The notes: a model not told the origin generated them from the sequence alone. DNA of 10,662 nt from Actinomycetota bacterium (GCA_003506065.1 DNXA01000250.1:6895-17556); one strand, 5' to 3'. Shown: positions 1-8,175, numbered from the stretch's first letter. Translations and numbers: made by a program.

Positions 1-227
1 GTGGAGTGCTCGATGCTGATGACGGGTTTGCCGGCAATCTGCCCCACAAAGACGACCACCCCGGGCCCGATCGAGTGCACCTGCGTGCCGGCAGTTGTCG
101 CATAGTCCAGCCCACGATGCCCCGCGGACCAGGTGTGCGCCGGTGGATGGAAGCCCTCGGAGACCTCAGCCCCCGGAATCGGGGCCAGCCATTGACTCAG
201 GATGGTCAGCACTGACAGAAGCATCAT
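1..227 (-). CDS. M23 family metallopeptidase (5' part, runs off left edge)
   Basis: Only the first 75 codons are present; the stop lies outside the window. The frame reads a short hydrophobic start (MMLLSVLTILSQWLAPIPGA), then a stretch ending in GHRGLDYA. This is the first half of the M23/LytM zinc site (HxxxD), with H37 and D41 as expected zinc ligands, followed by the beta-strand pattern (VVVFVGQIAGKPVISIEH) typical of the fold. The second HxH motif would be beyond the edge. M23 enzymes are peptidoglycan endopeptidases acting outside the membrane; the N-terminus could be a short signal peptide or anchor. An in-frame TGA upstream with no ATG or GTG between leaves ATG 227 or the adjacent ATG 224 as the only likely starts, and no clear Shine-Dalgarno is seen. 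A divergent M23 gene beside rpsB is common in actinobacteria. The small size before the catalytic domain is unusual, since many relatives have longer N-termini. Confidence 0.8.
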   Translation of the reverse strand, partial: MMLLSVLTILSQWLAPIPGAEVSEGFHPPAHTWSAGHRGLDYATTAGTQVHSIGPGVVVFVGQIAGKPVISIEHS

Positions 228-516
228 CTGGCCACTGTCGTGGCTTGCCGGTGCCCCTGGACAGCCCTGCGCGCACCTTCGGGGAGGTGATCGGAGCCCG
301 GGGTGCCCTGTGGATCAAGCACTCATGAATCTGCCCTAGACTTCATCCACCTCAGAAATGGGGAATTCGCATGACTCCGTGCTCAACCCACTGGTTGAGA
401 CGACTTGCTCGGTCCCGTTTTGGCGGGTGCGAGTCGGTGGGTCATCAGGGGAGCAGATCATCCGATCTGAGCCAAGAACCGAAGCGTCAGCAATGACGCG
501 CAGAAGGAGTGCCGTC
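228..516. other. Divergent intergenic region between M23 peptidase and rpsB
   Basis: No gene is supported in these 289 bases. An open frame continues upstream of rpsB to an ATG at 358, but it lacks a ribosome site and does not resemble S2. The region must hold promoters for both directions. The best -10-like hexamer for rpsB is TAGACT at 337-342, but no good -35 hexamer lies at the right distance, so I do not call a promoter. The right half (387-499) is dense in inverted repeats and is listed separately as an rpsB leader. Confidence 0.7.
387..509 (+). promoter_or_regulatory. Structured rpsB leader, three stem-loops before the start
   Basis: Three inverted repeats are visible. The first is nested: CCCAC 387-391 pairs with GTGGG 437-441, CGACT 401-405 with AGTCG 432-436, and CCCG 414-417 with CGGG 424-427, with a 9-base bulge on the 5' side and a TTTTGG loop; a CTCG/CGAG pairing (408-411 with 430-433) competes. 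The second is CAGATC-ATCC-GATCTG at 454-469. The third is GCGTCA-GCAA-TGACGC at 484-499, a perfect stem with a GNRA-type tetraloop, ending just before the Shine-Dalgarno AGAAGGAG (502-509). Leaders that bind the ribosomal protein encoded downstream are a known mode of autoregulation, and rpsB leaders are known in other bacteria. That S2 binds this one is my inference. Confidence 0.5.
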
Positions 517-1368
517 ATGGCAGTTGTCACCATGCGCCAGCTACTCGATAGCGGTGTGCATTTCGGGCATCAGACCCGTCGTTGGAATCCCAAGATGAAG
601 CGCTTCATCCTCACTGAGCGCAATGGCATCTACATCATCGATCTCCAGCAGTCATTGGCCTTCATCGACAGTGCCTATGAGTACGTGAAGGAGACTGTCG
701 CCCACGGCGGCACGATCATGTTTGTTGGCACCAAGAAGCAGGGCCACGACGCGATTGCCGAGCAGGCCACCCGAGTTGGCATGCCCTACGTCAACGAGCG
801 TTGGCTCGGCGGCATGCTCACCAACTTCCAGACAGTCTCCAAGCGCATCTCGCGCTTGAAGGAGTTGGAGAACATGGATCTGGTCAACGTCGCCGGATCT
901 GGCTTCACCAAGAAGGAACTGCTCATGATGCGTCGTGAGAAGGACAAGCTCTCCAAGGTCCTGGGCGGCATTCGCGAAATGGGCAAGATTCCCAGCGCAC
1001 TGTGGATCGTTGATACCAAGAAGGAGCACATCGCCGTTGGCGAGGCTCACAAGCTCGGCATCCCGGTCATCGCAGTGCTTGATACCAACTGCGATCCGGA
1101 CGAGGTCGACTTCCCGATCCCAGGAAACGACGATGCAATTCGCTCGGTGGCGCTGCTAACCCGCGTCATCGCAGATGCTGTCGCTGAGGGTCTGATGGCC
1201 CGCGCCAGCCGTGCCGCCGGCATCTCAGAAGCGGCACCGGAGCCATTGGCCGAGTGGGAGCGCGAGCTCCTCGCAGGTGCCGATGCAGCCGTAGCAGCCG
1301 AGGTCGTCGTAGAGCCTGTCGTTGTGGCAGAGGAAGCGGCAGTCGCCGATCAGATTCCGATCGTCTAG
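517..1368 (+). CDS. rpsB: 30S ribosomal protein S2
   Basis: This encodes ribosomal protein S2, which binds the 30S subunit late in assembly and is needed for association of S1-like proteins and mRNA binding. The 283-residue product begins [20 protein letters not shown] and carries the family signatures [35 protein letters not shown] and, further on, [24 protein letters not shown] in pieces. The C-terminus is a low-complexity Ala/Val/Glu tail, which makes it longer than the roughly 240 residues of Escherichia coli S2 but is usual in actinobacteria. I chose ATG 517 because AAGGAG (504-509) sits 7 bases upstream and the protein then aligns with the family start; the frame is open further upstream to 358 but encodes nothing S2-like. 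It heads the cluster with tsf, the classic rpsB-tsf pair. Confidence 0.97.
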   Translation: MAVVTMRQLLDSGVHFGHQTRRWNPKMKRFILTERNGIYIIDLQQSLAFIDSAYEYVKETVAHGGTIMFVGTKKQGHDAIAEQATRVGMPYVNERWLGGMLTNFQTVSKRISRLKELENMDLVNVAGSGFTKKELLMMRREKDKLSKVLGGIREMGKIPSALWIVDTKKEHIAVGEAHKLGIPVIAVLDTNCDPDEVDFPIPGNDDAIRSVALLTRVIADAVAEGLMARASRAAGISEAAPEPLAEWERELLAGADAAVAAEVVVEPVVVAEEAAVADQIPIV

Positions 1369-1374
1369 TTCTTC

Positions 1375-1407
1375 CCGGTGGCCGTCTGCAAGCCGGACGG
1401 CCACCGG
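1375..1407 (+). terminator. Perfect 12-bp hairpin between rpsB and tsf; possible attenuator
   Basis: CCGGTGGCCGTC (1375-1386) pairs without mismatch with GACGGCCACCGG (1396-1407) around a 9-base loop. It begins 6 bases after the rpsB stop. No run of T follows, so it is not a standard intrinsic terminator. It could act as a partial terminator that sets the S2 to EF-Ts ratio, as a 3'-end stabiliser, or as a processing site. Partial termination between rpsB and tsf is known in other bacteria; the role here is inferred. Confidence 0.5.
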
Positions 1408-1446
1408 TCCCATGTCATACACACGTCAGCAAAGGAACACACCGCC

Positions 1447-2262
1447 ATGGCCACTATCACTGCTGCAGAAGTTAAGAAGCTCCGCGATTACACCGCCGCG
1501 GGAATGATGGAATGCAAGCGAGCACTCGAAGAGTCCGATGGAGATTTCGACAAGGCTGTCGAGCTTCTCCGCATCTCCGGTGCCGCCAAGGCTGCCAAGC
1601 GCGGTGCCGAGCGAGAGGCATCAAACGGGCTGGTCGCCGCCAGTGGAAATGCACTTGTCGAGTTGCTCTGTGAGACCGATTTCGTTGCCAAGAATGCCGA
1701 TTTCCAGACCTTGGCCGATGCGATCGTGCAGGCCGTGGTCGATGGACAGCTCACCGATGCCGAATCAGCGAACGCTGCCACCCTTGCTGATGGTCGCACT
1801 GCTGCCGCGGCTATCGCGGAGATGGCTGGCGTCATCGGTGAAGTCATCACCATCGGTCGCGTTGCTGTCCTGCCTGCTCCTGTCACGGTCTATCTGCACC
1901 GCCGGGCATCTGATCTTCCGGCCCAGGTCGGGGTCATGGTGGCCTATTCAGGCCAGGAGGATGCCGCGCGCGGTGCTGCCATGCAGATCGCAGCAATGCG
2001 TCCCCAGTACCTGACTCGCGACGAGGTCCCTGCCGATGTGGTTGAGGGCGAGCGACGTATCGCAGAGGCTACAGCCAAGGAGGAGGGCAAGCCTGAGGCG
2101 GCCATGTCCAAGATCATCGAAGGTCGGGTCAACTCCTTCTTCAAGGACAACGTCCTGCTCGAGCAGGCCAGTGTCGTGGAGCAGAAGCAGTCCGTTGCGC
2201 AGGTGCTCGCCGCTGCCAAGACCGAGGTGACCGGCTTCGTGCGCTTCGAGATCGGTCAGTAG
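1447..2262 (+). CDS. tsf: Translation elongation factor EF-Ts
   Basis: EF-Ts is the guanine nucleotide exchange factor that regenerates EF-Tu-GTP from EF-Tu-GDP in the cytoplasm. The 271-residue product starts with the UBA-like N-terminal domain ([20 protein letters not shown], then [19 protein letters not shown], about residues 4-41). The conserved core motif [12 protein letters not shown], which contacts EF-Tu, follows, then the dimerisation/core region ([22 protein letters not shown]) and the usual FVRFEIGQ end. Length is normal for actinobacteria. ATG 1447 is preceded by AAAGGA (1431-1436), a somewhat long 10-base spacing; an upstream in-frame ATG at 1378 falls inside the intergenic hairpin and would add a non-homologous stretch. 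It is co-directional with rpsB, separated by 78 bases that hold the 12-bp hairpin. Confidence 0.97.
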   Translation: MATITAAEVKKLRDYTAAGMMECKRALEESDGDFDKAVELLRISGAAKAAKRGAEREASNGLVAASGNALVELLCETDFVAKNADFQTLADAIVQAVVDGQLTDAESANAATLADGRTAAAAIAEMAGVIGEVITIGRVAVLPAPVTVYLHRRASDLPAQVGVMVAYSGQEDAARGAAMQIAAMRPQYLTRDEVPADVVEGERRIAEATAKEEGKPEAAMSKIIEGRVNSFFKDNVLLEQASVVEQKQSVAQVLAAAKTEVTGFVRFEIGQ

Positions 2263-2303
2263 CTCCCACTAAGGTCTGATCGAGCAACCGAGGGGACGGA
2301 TAG

Positions 2304-3092
2304 ATGGCACACGCATCAGGTTCAGGCGCCATCCAAGAATCACTCGAGGGCACGATCTCAACTTGGCCTGCGGTTCCCCAAGGCGGCTGGCAGCGGGTGC
2401 TGTTGAAGCTCTCCGGAGAGGCCTTCGCCGGCGGAGGTGGGCTCGGCGTTGATCCCGACGTGGTTGCCTCCATCGCGCGTCAGATTGCTGAGGTTGTCCA
2501 CGGCGGCACAGAAGTCGCAGTCGTGATCGGCGGTGGCAACTACTTCCGCGGTGCTGAACTGTCCGAGCGCGGCATGGATCGCGCGCGAGCCGATTACATG
2601 GGCATGCTCGGCACGGTGATGAACTGCTTGGCCTTGCAGGACTTCTGCGAGAAGGCAGGGGTGGAGACCCGCGTGCAGACTGCCATCACCATGGGCCAGG
2701 TAGCTGAGCCGTACATTCCGCGCAAGGCGATGCGCCACCTCGATAAGGGTCGGGTCGTCATCTTCGGCGCAGGGCTTGGACAGCCATACTTCTCCACTGA
2801 CACCACTGCCGCTCAGCGTGCCCTTGAGATTGGTGCTGAGGTGGTGCTGATGGCCAAGGGTGTCGATGGGGTGTACGACTCGGACCCTCGTACGAACGCC
2901 TCGGCCACGCGATTCACCACCTTGACCCACGATGAGGTGCTCGCGCGCAATCTGAAGGTCGCTGATGCGACGGCTATCAGCCTGTGCCGCGACAATGCGC
3001 TGCCACTGGTGGTCTTCAACTTGCTGGTCGAAGGCAATATCGCGCGCGCTGTTCGAGGCGAGACCATCGGTACCTTAGTGTCGAGTTCGTGA
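2304..3092 (+). CDS. pyrH: UMP kinase (uridylate kinase)
   Basis: This cytoplasmic enzyme phosphorylates UMP to UDP with ATP, the step after de novo pyrimidine synthesis; bacterial UMP kinases are hexamers of the amino-acid-kinase fold, usually activated by GTP and inhibited by UTP. The 262-residue product shows the expected series: [11 protein letters not shown] (31-41), [10 protein letters not shown] (74-83), [15 protein letters not shown] (98-112), the acceptor/nucleotide region [18 protein letters not shown] (150-167), [11 protein letters not shown] (186-196) and LPLVVFNL (233-240). About 25 residues precede the core, longer than in E. coli, as in other actinobacteria. ATG 2304 has AGGGGA 7 bases upstream (2291-2296). 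It lies 41 bases after tsf and 37 before frr, so probably in one transcript. Confidence 0.96.
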   Translation: MAHASGSGAIQESLEGTISTWPAVPQGGWQRVLLKLSGEAFAGGGGLGVDPDVVASIARQIAEVVHGGTEVAVVIGGGNYFRGAELSERGMDRARADYMGMLGTVMNCLALQDFCEKAGVETRVQTAITMGQVAEPYIPRKAMRHLDKGRVVIFGAGLGQPYFSTDTTAAQRALEIGAEVVLMAKGVDGVYDSDPRTNASATRFTTLTHDEVLARNLKVADATAISLCRDNALPLVVFNLLVEGNIARAVRGETIGTLVSSS

Positions 3093-3129
3093 ACGAGCGC
3101 TGTTCTGCAATGCAATCGAGGAGTACAAG

Positions 3130-3696
3130 ATGAGTGACGAAATCGACGAGATCCTTCTTGATGCTGAGGATCGCATGGACAAGGCGATCACAGTTGCGCG
3201 TGAGGATTTCGCGACCATTCGCACCGGGCGTGCGACTCCGGCGATGTTCAACAAGATTGTTGTTGACTACTACGGCGCTTATACGCCGTTGAATCAGCTG
3301 GCGTCCTTCCAGACACCTGAGGCTCGCATGATCATCATCAACCCCTACGACAAGGGCGCATTTGCGGGCATCGAGAAGGCCTTGCGCGACAGCGATCTTG
3401 GCATCAACCCGACTTCTGATGGCAGCGTGATCCGCATCGTGCTGCCACAGCTGACCGAAGAGCGGCGCCGGGAGTTCATCAAAGTCGCCAAGACCAAGGC
3501 CGAGGATGCGCGCATCTCCATCCGCAATATTCGTCGGCACGCCAAGGATGGCCTGGACAAGCTCCAGAAGGATGGCGACGCTGGTGAGGACGATGTACGT
3601 CGCGCTGAGAAGGCCCTCGATGACTTCACTCACAAGCATGTAGAGCACATCGATGAAGTGCTGAAGCATAAAGAAGCAGAACTGCTCGAGGTCTAG
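3130..3696 (+). CDS. frr: Ribosome recycling factor
   Basis: RRF, acting with EF-G, splits post-termination ribosomes so that subunits and mRNA are reused. The 188-residue protein has the family's near-invariant parts: an N-terminal helix with MDKAITVAREDFATIRTGRA, the beta domain (YYGAYTPLNQLASF, then IIINPYDK), the hinge region with ERRREFIKVAKTKAEDARIS, and RNIRRHAKDGLDKLQKDG of the long three-helix bundle. Length is typical (about 185). GAGGAG at 3118-3123 lies 6 bases before ATG 3130. The pairing with pyrH upstream is very widely conserved. The stop is only 2 bases before the cdsA start, indicating cotranscription. Confidence 0.97.
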   Translation: MSDEIDEILLDAEDRMDKAITVAREDFATIRTGRATPAMFNKIVVDYYGAYTPLNQLASFQTPEARMIIINPYDKGAFAGIEKALRDSDLGINPTSDGSVIRIVLPQLTEERRREFIKVAKTKAEDARISIRNIRRHAKDGLDKLQKDGDAGEDDVRRAEKALDDFTHKHVEHIDEVLKHKEAELLEV

Positions 3697-3698
3697 CA

Positions 3699-4541
3699 GT
3701 GGAGCCTGGCTCGTCCACCGCTGAGCGCAATTCGCGGGCTGGTCGAAACCTACCTGCTGCGATTGCCACAGGTGTCGGCCTGCTTCTGCTGTGCCTGGTC
3801 ACCCTGTTCACCTACAAGTGGACCTTCGGGGTGGTCGTCTCGATCGCGATGGTCATTGCTACGTGGGAATTCAGCAACGCGTTCAAGCAGTACGGCATCC
3901 AGCTCACGCGCATTCCCGTGGTGCTTGCGGCAGCAGTCATGCCCCTCGCCGCATTCTGGTACGGCGTCACTGGGCAGCTCGTCGTCATGGGGATCGCCGT
4001 GCTCATTGTGATCTTCTGGCGAATTCCGGCTGGCACGATTGGGTACGTCAAAGATGTCACCTCGAGCGTGTTCGTCACGGCTTACCTGCCATTCATGGCC
4101 AGTTTCCTGATGCTCACCCTGGCCACCGACAACGGACCTACTCGGGTCCTGGTCTTCGTCTTCCTGACGGCAGGCAACGACATCGGGGGCTACGTGGCGG
4201 GGGTGCTGTTCGGAAAGCATCCGATCGCACCTTCGATCAGCCCGAAGAAATCATGGGAGGGCCTGGCTGGCTCGCTAGTGCTGCAGACCGCGCTCGGCAT
4301 TGGCTGCTTTGTCTTCCTGCTTGACGCGCCGGCCTGGCAGGGCGCGGTTGCTGGGATCATCTTGTGCTTCACTGCAACTGCGGGAGACTTCGCAGAATCC
4401 GCGGTTAAGCGGGATTTGGGGATCAAGGACATGGGCAAATTGCTGCCAGGGCATGGGGGAGTGATGGATCGTTTGGATTCACTGATTCCCAACGCCTTCA
4501 CGAGTTGGGCACTGTTCACCATGTTCCTGGGTTCGGCATGA
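3699..4541 (+). CDS. cdsA: Phosphatidate cytidylyltransferase (CDP-diacylglycerol synthase)
   Basis: This integral membrane enzyme makes CDP-diacylglycerol from phosphatidic acid and CTP, the branch-point precursor of phosphatidylglycerol, cardiolipin and phosphatidylinositol. The 280-residue protein has about eight hydrophobic segments (starting near 20, 42, 73, 94, 122, 148, 190, 215) and the full CTP-transferase signature at 234-260: S234, K237-R238, K243-D244, then PGHGG with H252, and D257-R258-x-D260. The loop NDIGGYVAG...SPKKSWEG (160-188) is also typical. The start is GTG 3699, chosen because the hydrophobic core begins soon after and GAGG at 3688-3691 lies 7 bases upstream, inside the end of frr. 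Its stop overlaps the rlmN start as ATGA, so the two are probably translationally coupled. Confidence 0.95.
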   Translation: MEPGSSTAERNSRAGRNLPAAIATGVGLLLLCLVTLFTYKWTFGVVVSIAMVIATWEFSNAFKQYGIQLTRIPVVLAAAVMPLAAFWYGVTGQLVVMGIAVLIVIFWRIPAGTIGYVKDVTSSVFVTAYLPFMASFLMLTLATDNGPTRVLVFVFLTAGNDIGGYVAGVLFGKHPIAPSISPKKSWEGLAGSLVLQTALGIGCFVFLLDAPAWQGAVAGIILCFTATAGDFAESAVKRDLGIKDMGKLLPGHGGVMDRLDSLIPNAFTSWALFTMFLGSA

Positions 4542-5650
4542 GTTCGGCCCAGCTGCCTGGCGAGCTGGTACTTGAGGCACCTCGGCGCGGACGTCCGCCC
4601 AAGCATCTGCTTGATCTGGATGCAGCCGAACGGCGCGCGGCTGTCGTTGAACTTGGCCTGCCAGCGTTTCGCGCAGACCAGGTCTCCCGTCAATGGCTCA
4701 CTCGCCTCTCAGATGAACCCGACACCTGGTCTGATGTTCCGGCCGCTGCACGAACGGCCATCAAGGACTCACTGCTGCCCACGGTGCTCACCCCTGTTCG
4801 GGCGATCTCCTGCGATGAAGGTCAGACAGTCAAGACGGTGTGGCGCCTGCATGATGGAGCGCTCGTGGAAAGCGTGCTGATGCGCTATCCGGGTCGAGTG
4901 ACGATGTGCATTTCAAGCCAGGCAGGCTGCGGAATGAACTGTCCCTTCTGTGCCACGGGCCAAGGTGGGCTGCAGCGCAATATGTCCACGGCGGAAATCG
5001 TTGAGCAGGTGCTCGCGGGCGCTCGCTCGCTGGAACGCGATGAGATTGCAGGCGGCCCTGGCCGCGTGTCGAACATCGTGTTCATGGGCATGGGCGAACC
5101 GATGGCCAACTACCGCTCTGTCATCGCGGCCATACGTCGCATCAACGATCCTTCGCCGGGCGGCATGGGCATTGGCGCTCGGGGCATCACCTTGTCCACC
5201 GTCGGCCTTGTTCCTCGGATGCGCGAACTGGCCGATGAGGGCCTGCCCGTCACCTTGGCTGTATCGCTGCATGCCCCTGATGATGAACTTCGCAACACCC
5301 TGGTCCCCATCAATACGCGCTATCCCGTGCAAGAGGTGCTCGATGCGGCCTGGGAGTATGCCGACAAGACCCACAGGCGCGTCAGCATTGAATATGCCTT
5401 GATCAAGGGGGTCAACGATCAGGCCTTCCGGGCCGAGAAGCTGGCACGCCTGCTCGAAGGTGAACTCGTCCATGTCAACCTGATTCCATTGAATCCCACG
5501 CCGGGATCCAAGTGGACTGCCTCGCTGCCTCGCGATGAAGCGGCCTTTGTTCGCATCCTTCGCAATCGCGGAGTGCAAGTGACTGTCCGTGACACCCGCG
5601 GTCGCGAGATTGATGGGGCATGCGGTCAACTGGCTGCAAGCACTGATTGA
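4538..5650 (+). CDS. rlmN: Dual-specificity 23S rRNA/tRNA adenine C2-methyltransferase, radical SAM
   Basis: RlmN methylates C2 of A2503 in 23S rRNA and of A37 in some tRNAs, using a [4Fe-4S] cluster, S-adenosylmethionine and a methyl-cysteine intermediate; this tunes translational fidelity. In the 370-residue product the cluster ligands are C131, C135 and C138 (motif CGMNCPFC). C124, seven residues earlier, and C362 near the end (GACGQL) match the two catalytic cysteines of the family. The SAM-binding [11 protein letters not shown] stretch and [11 protein letters not shown] are also clear. I chose ATG 4538 because it overlaps the cdsA stop (ATGA), a typical coupled arrangement; a longer in-frame start at 4505 would lie inside cdsA. 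The cdsA-rlmN order is conserved in actinobacteria. What follows is not the isoprenoid gene often seen there. Confidence 0.95.
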   Translation: MSSAQLPGELVLEAPRRGRPPKHLLDLDAAERRAAVVELGLPAFRADQVSRQWLTRLSDEPDTWSDVPAAARTAIKDSLLPTVLTPVRAISCDEGQTVKTVWRLHDGALVESVLMRYPGRVTMCISSQAGCGMNCPFCATGQGGLQRNMSTAEIVEQVLAGARSLERDEIAGGPGRVSNIVFMGMGEPMANYRSVIAAIRRINDPSPGGMGIGARGITLSTVGLVPRMRELADEGLPVTLAVSLHAPDDELRNTLVPINTRYPVQEVLDAAWEYADKTHRRVSIEYALIKGVNDQAFRAEKLARLLEGELVHVNLIPLNPTPGSKWTASLPRDEAAFVRILRNRGVQVTVRDTRGREIDGACGQLAASTD

Positions 5651-5674
5651 GTCCGGCATCCCGACTTTCAGCAC

Positions 5675-5687
5675 TTGGCTCTGCCAA
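5675..5687. repeat. Short perfect palindrome TTGGC-TCT-GCCAA before the channel gene
   Basis: A 5-bp inverted repeat with a 3-base spacer lies in the 47-base gap between rlmN and the channel gene, 10 bases before its ATG. It could be a weak hairpin or a dimeric-protein site, but it is short enough to arise by chance. No T-run follows, so it is not a terminator by itself. Confidence 0.3.
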
Positions 5688-5697
5688 ACTCTGATGC

Positions 5698-6279
5698 ATG
5701 TCTGCGACACAGTTTCATCGCCCGCTCTTCGACTGGGAGTTCTACAAGGTGGTGGCGGCGTCGGTCCTTCGCACCGCTGTTGGATTCATCGGCATCATCT
5801 GGGCGCTCTCGCTTGTGCCAGAGACCGCGGACTACACGCTTTGGCGCCCAATCGCAATCGTGATCCTTGGCGTGACGGTCTACGTCATCTTCTTCAAGCG
5901 ACAGTTGCGGCGAGTGGAGAAATCCAAGTTTCCAGCGGTGAGTGCCTTTGAGGCGCTGATCCTCGTTGCGGCAATGTTCCTGGCCTTCTTCGCAGCGATC
6001 TACGTGATGATGTCAGCCTCGGATCCAACATCGTTCAGCGAACCACTTGATCATTTCAGCTCCTTCTATTTCGCACTCACTGTGCTGGCCACGGTCGGCT
6101 TCGGCGATATCACTCCAGTGCAGAGCAACGCGCGCTTGATCTGCATGGTCCAGATGGCAATCGACATCGTCTTCATCGCGGTCATGATTCGCGCGGTCAG
6201 CAGTGCCGCTCAGAACTCATCGGCCTATCGCGCTGGCATTGCCGAAGGAAAGTCCAACTCCATCGTTGCGGACCTCTAG
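5698..6279 (+). CDS. Four-helix potassium-channel-like membrane protein
   Basis: The 193-residue protein has predicted membrane helices near 17-39, 49-66, 84-106 and 146-168. A pore helix and selectivity filter sit between the last two: SSFYFALTVLATVGFGDITP (121-140), with the TVGFGD filter at 132-137. This is the ion-channel (Ion_trans_2) 2TM-pore unit preceded by two extra helices. There is no voltage-sensor arginine series, no RCK/NAD-binding domain and no cyclic-nucleotide domain, so gating cannot be read from the sequence. It probably conducts K+ across the cytoplasmic membrane. ATG 5698 is the natural start, but no Shine-Dalgarno precedes it, so translation may be weak or the transcript leaderless. 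It ends 9 bases before the acyl-CoA synthetase, suggesting cotranscription. Confidence 0.82.
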   Translation: MSATQFHRPLFDWEFYKVVAASVLRTAVGFIGIIWALSLVPETADYTLWRPIAIVILGVTVYVIFFKRQLRRVEKSKFPAVSAFEALILVAAMFLAFFAAIYVMMSASDPTSFSEPLDHFSSFYFALTVLATVGFGDITPVQSNARLICMVQMAIDIVFIAVMIRAVSSAAQNSSAYRAGIAEGKSNSIVADL

Positions 6280-6288
6280 AGTCCAAAC

Positions 6289-8175
6289 ATGGGGATGTAC
6301 CGATCGGCCTATGAACTCAGCATGAATGACCCTGAGGCTTTCTGGCTTGCCGCTGCGCGGGCAGTGAGCTGGGACAGTTTTCCGATCACGGCTCTGGATT
6401 CCACTTCGGCTCCGCTGTATCGGTGGTTTCCCGATGGCATTTTGAACACCTGCTACAACGCGGTGGATCGACATGTCGAGGCTGGACGAGCTGATCATGC
6501 GGCGCTCATCTACGACAGCCCTCTTGCTCAGACCTCAAGGGTTCTCACCTATGGCGAGCTCCTCAATGAAGTCAGTCGCTTTGCTGGCGTTCTTGCTGCC
6601 CTCGGTGTTGTTCACGGTGATCGTGTTGTCATCTACATGCCGATGATTCCTGAATCGGTCATCGCCATGCTGGCCTGCGCCCGACTTGGGGCAGTGCACT
6701 CGGTGGTGTTCGGTGGCTTCGCCCCTGCTGAACTCGCTGCACGCATCGACGATGCTGAACCCCGAGTCATTGTGTCCGCGTCCTGCGGTATCGAGCCGAG
6801 TCGGATCATTGCCTACAAGCCCATGCTGGATGAGGCGATAGCGATGAGCAAGTGCCCTCCGGAGTCAACAGTCATCCTGCAGCGAGAGCAAGAGGCTGCA
6901 GAGATGGGCGCCAACGACTTCGATTGGCATGAGTTGATGAAGACGGCGCAGCCGCATGCGTGTGTTCCTGTAGGCGCAACTGACCCGCTCTACATTCTGT
7001 ACACCTCAGGAACCACAGGTAAGCCCAAGGGCGTCGTGCGCGACAACGGCGGGCACGCGGTGGCCATGACCTGGTCGATGCCCAATATCTATGACGTCGG
7101 TCCCGATGACGTGTGGTGGGCCGCCTCGGATGTCGGATGGGTGGTCGGACATTCGTACATCGTCTACGCCCCACTGATGGTGGGTGCGACGACAGTCATG
7201 TTCGAAGGCAAACCGGTCGGCACGCCAGATGCCGGTGCCTTCTGGCGAGTGATCCAGGAGCATCGCGTCACTGGACTGTTCTGCGCACCAACGGCAATCC
7301 GGGCTGTGAAGAAGGAGGATCCGGACGCATTGCTGCTCGCCAACTACGACATCAGTTCCCTTCGCACCTTGTTTCAGGCGGGGGAGCGGCTGGACCCAGA
7401 CACCTACCATTGGGCCGCACAGCATCTCGGGGTGCCCGTCATCGACAACTGGTGGCAGACCGAAACCGGCTGGCCGATCGCGGCCAACCTCCGGGGTCTG
7501 GAGGCGATGCCGGTCAAGCCCGGATCACCGACTGTTGCGGTCCCGGGCTTCGATGTCCAGATCCTTGATGCGCAAGGCAATCGCGAGCACGCGGGAGCCG
7601 AGGGAGCAATCGTCATCAAGCTCCCGATGCCGCCTGGCACCCTGTCAACCCTGTGGGGCAACGACCAGTGGTACATCGATTCGTATCTCACTACGTTCCC
7701 CGGCTACTACACCACGGGTGACGGCGGTCTGGTGGACTCTGATGGCTACATCTATGTGATGGGTCGCACTGACGATGTCATCAATGTCGCCGGGCATCGA
7801 CTTTCCACGGGTTCCATGGAAGCCATCGTCGCTTCGCACCCGATGGTTGCAGAGTGTGCGGTCATCGGAGTGCACGATCAACTCAAGGGCCAGATTCCCC
7901 GAGCGTTTGTCGTGCTGAAGTCAGGGGCGCAGATCGACCCTCTCGTGCTTCAGGCGCAGATCGTTGCATCCATCAGGCACGACATTGGTGCCGTGGCGGC
8001 TCTCAAGGAGGTGGTAATCGTGCCGGCCTTGCCGAAGACTCGCTCGGGCAAGATCCTGCGTCGCACAATGCGGGGGATCGCCGATGGGCGCCCCGAGAAC
8101 ATCCCCGGCACCATCGAGGACGTCCGTGTCCTGGAAGCGATCGCTCCCTTGCTCGGGGGGACGCAATCGAACTGA
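6289..8175 (+). CDS. prpE: Propionyl-CoA synthetase-like acyl-CoA synthetase
   Basis: This AMP-forming ligase activates a short-chain acid, most likely propionate, to its CoA ester through an acyl-adenylate. The 628-residue protein shows the N-terminal motif YRSAYELSMNDPEAFW, the P-loop YTSGTTGKPKG (238-248), DVWWAASDVGWVVGHSYIVY, the acyl-pocket/ATP motif NWWQTETGW (387-395), TGD (476-478), the hinge motif GRTDDVINVAGHRLSTG (492-508) and the catalytic lysine K588 in PKTRSGK, also the usual site of inhibitory acetylation. The tryptophan after TETG (TETGW) and the N-terminal pattern resemble PrpE/ACSS3 rather than acetyl-CoA synthetase (TETGG), but substrate is inferred. ATG 6289 or 6295 are both possible; neither has a strong ribosome site. 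No prpBCD genes are nearby, so propionate would be processed elsewhere. The stop abuts the converging aminotransferase stop. Confidence 0.88.
   Translation: MGMYRSAYELSMNDPEAFWLAAARAVSWDSFPITALDSTSAPLYRWFPDGILNTCYNAVDRHVEAGRADHAALIYDSPLAQTSRVLTYGELLNEVSRFAGVLAALGVVHGDRVVIYMPMIPESVIAMLACARLGAVHSVVFGGFAPAELAARIDDAEPRVIVSASCGIEPSRIIAYKPMLDEAIAMSKCPPESTVILQREQEAAEMGANDFDWHELMKTAQPHACVPVGATDPLYILYTSGTTGKPKGVVRDNGGHAVAMTWSMPNIYDVGPDDVWWAASDVGWVVGHSYIVYAPLMVGATTVMFEGKPVGTPDAGAFWRVIQEHRVTGLFCAPTAIRAVKKEDPDALLLANYDISSLRTLFQAGERLDPDTYHWAAQHLGVPVIDNWWQTETGWPIAANLRGLEAMPVKPGSPTVAVPGFDVQILDAQGNREHAGAEGAIVIKLPMPPGTLSTLWGNDQWYIDSYLTTFPGYYTTGDGGLVDSDGYIYVMGRTDDVINVAGHRLSTGSMEAIVASHPMVAECAVIGVHDQLKGQIPRAFVVLKSGAQIDPLVLQAQIVASIRHDIGAVAALKEVVIVPALPKTRSGKILRRTMRGIADGRPENIPGTIEDVRVLEAIAPLLGGTQSN

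Noticed and set aside
337..342. TAGACT as the rpsB -10 box
   Set aside because: No acceptable -35 hexamer lies 16-19 bases upstream, so a promoter call is not supported.
358..516. In-frame N-terminal extension of rpsB starting at ATG 358
   Set aside because: There is no ribosome site at 358, the extension does not resemble S2, and it overlaps the structured leader; ATG 517 has a strong AAGGAG and matches the family start.
1378..1446. Upstream ATG 1378 as the tsf start
   Set aside because: It lies within the intergenic hairpin, adds non-homologous residues, and ATG 1447 gives the canonical EF-Ts N-terminus.
2358..2930. Minus-strand open frame of 190 codons opposite pyrH
   Set aside because: It is antisense to a well-supported gene and its product has no recognisable features.
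3016..3669. Minus-strand open frame of 217 codons opposite frr
   Set aside because: It mirrors frr and the pyrH end; composition is typical of an antisense shadow frame in GC-rich DNA.
4505..4537. Longer rlmN start at ATG 4505
   Set aside because: It would overlap cdsA by 37 bases; ATG 4538 forms the usual ATGA overlap and starts a plausible N-terminus.
4913..5710. Long open frame (265 codons) on the minus strand across rlmN
   Set aside because: It is a shadow of the codon structure of rlmN; the translation shows no family resemblance, and rlmN is unmistakable.
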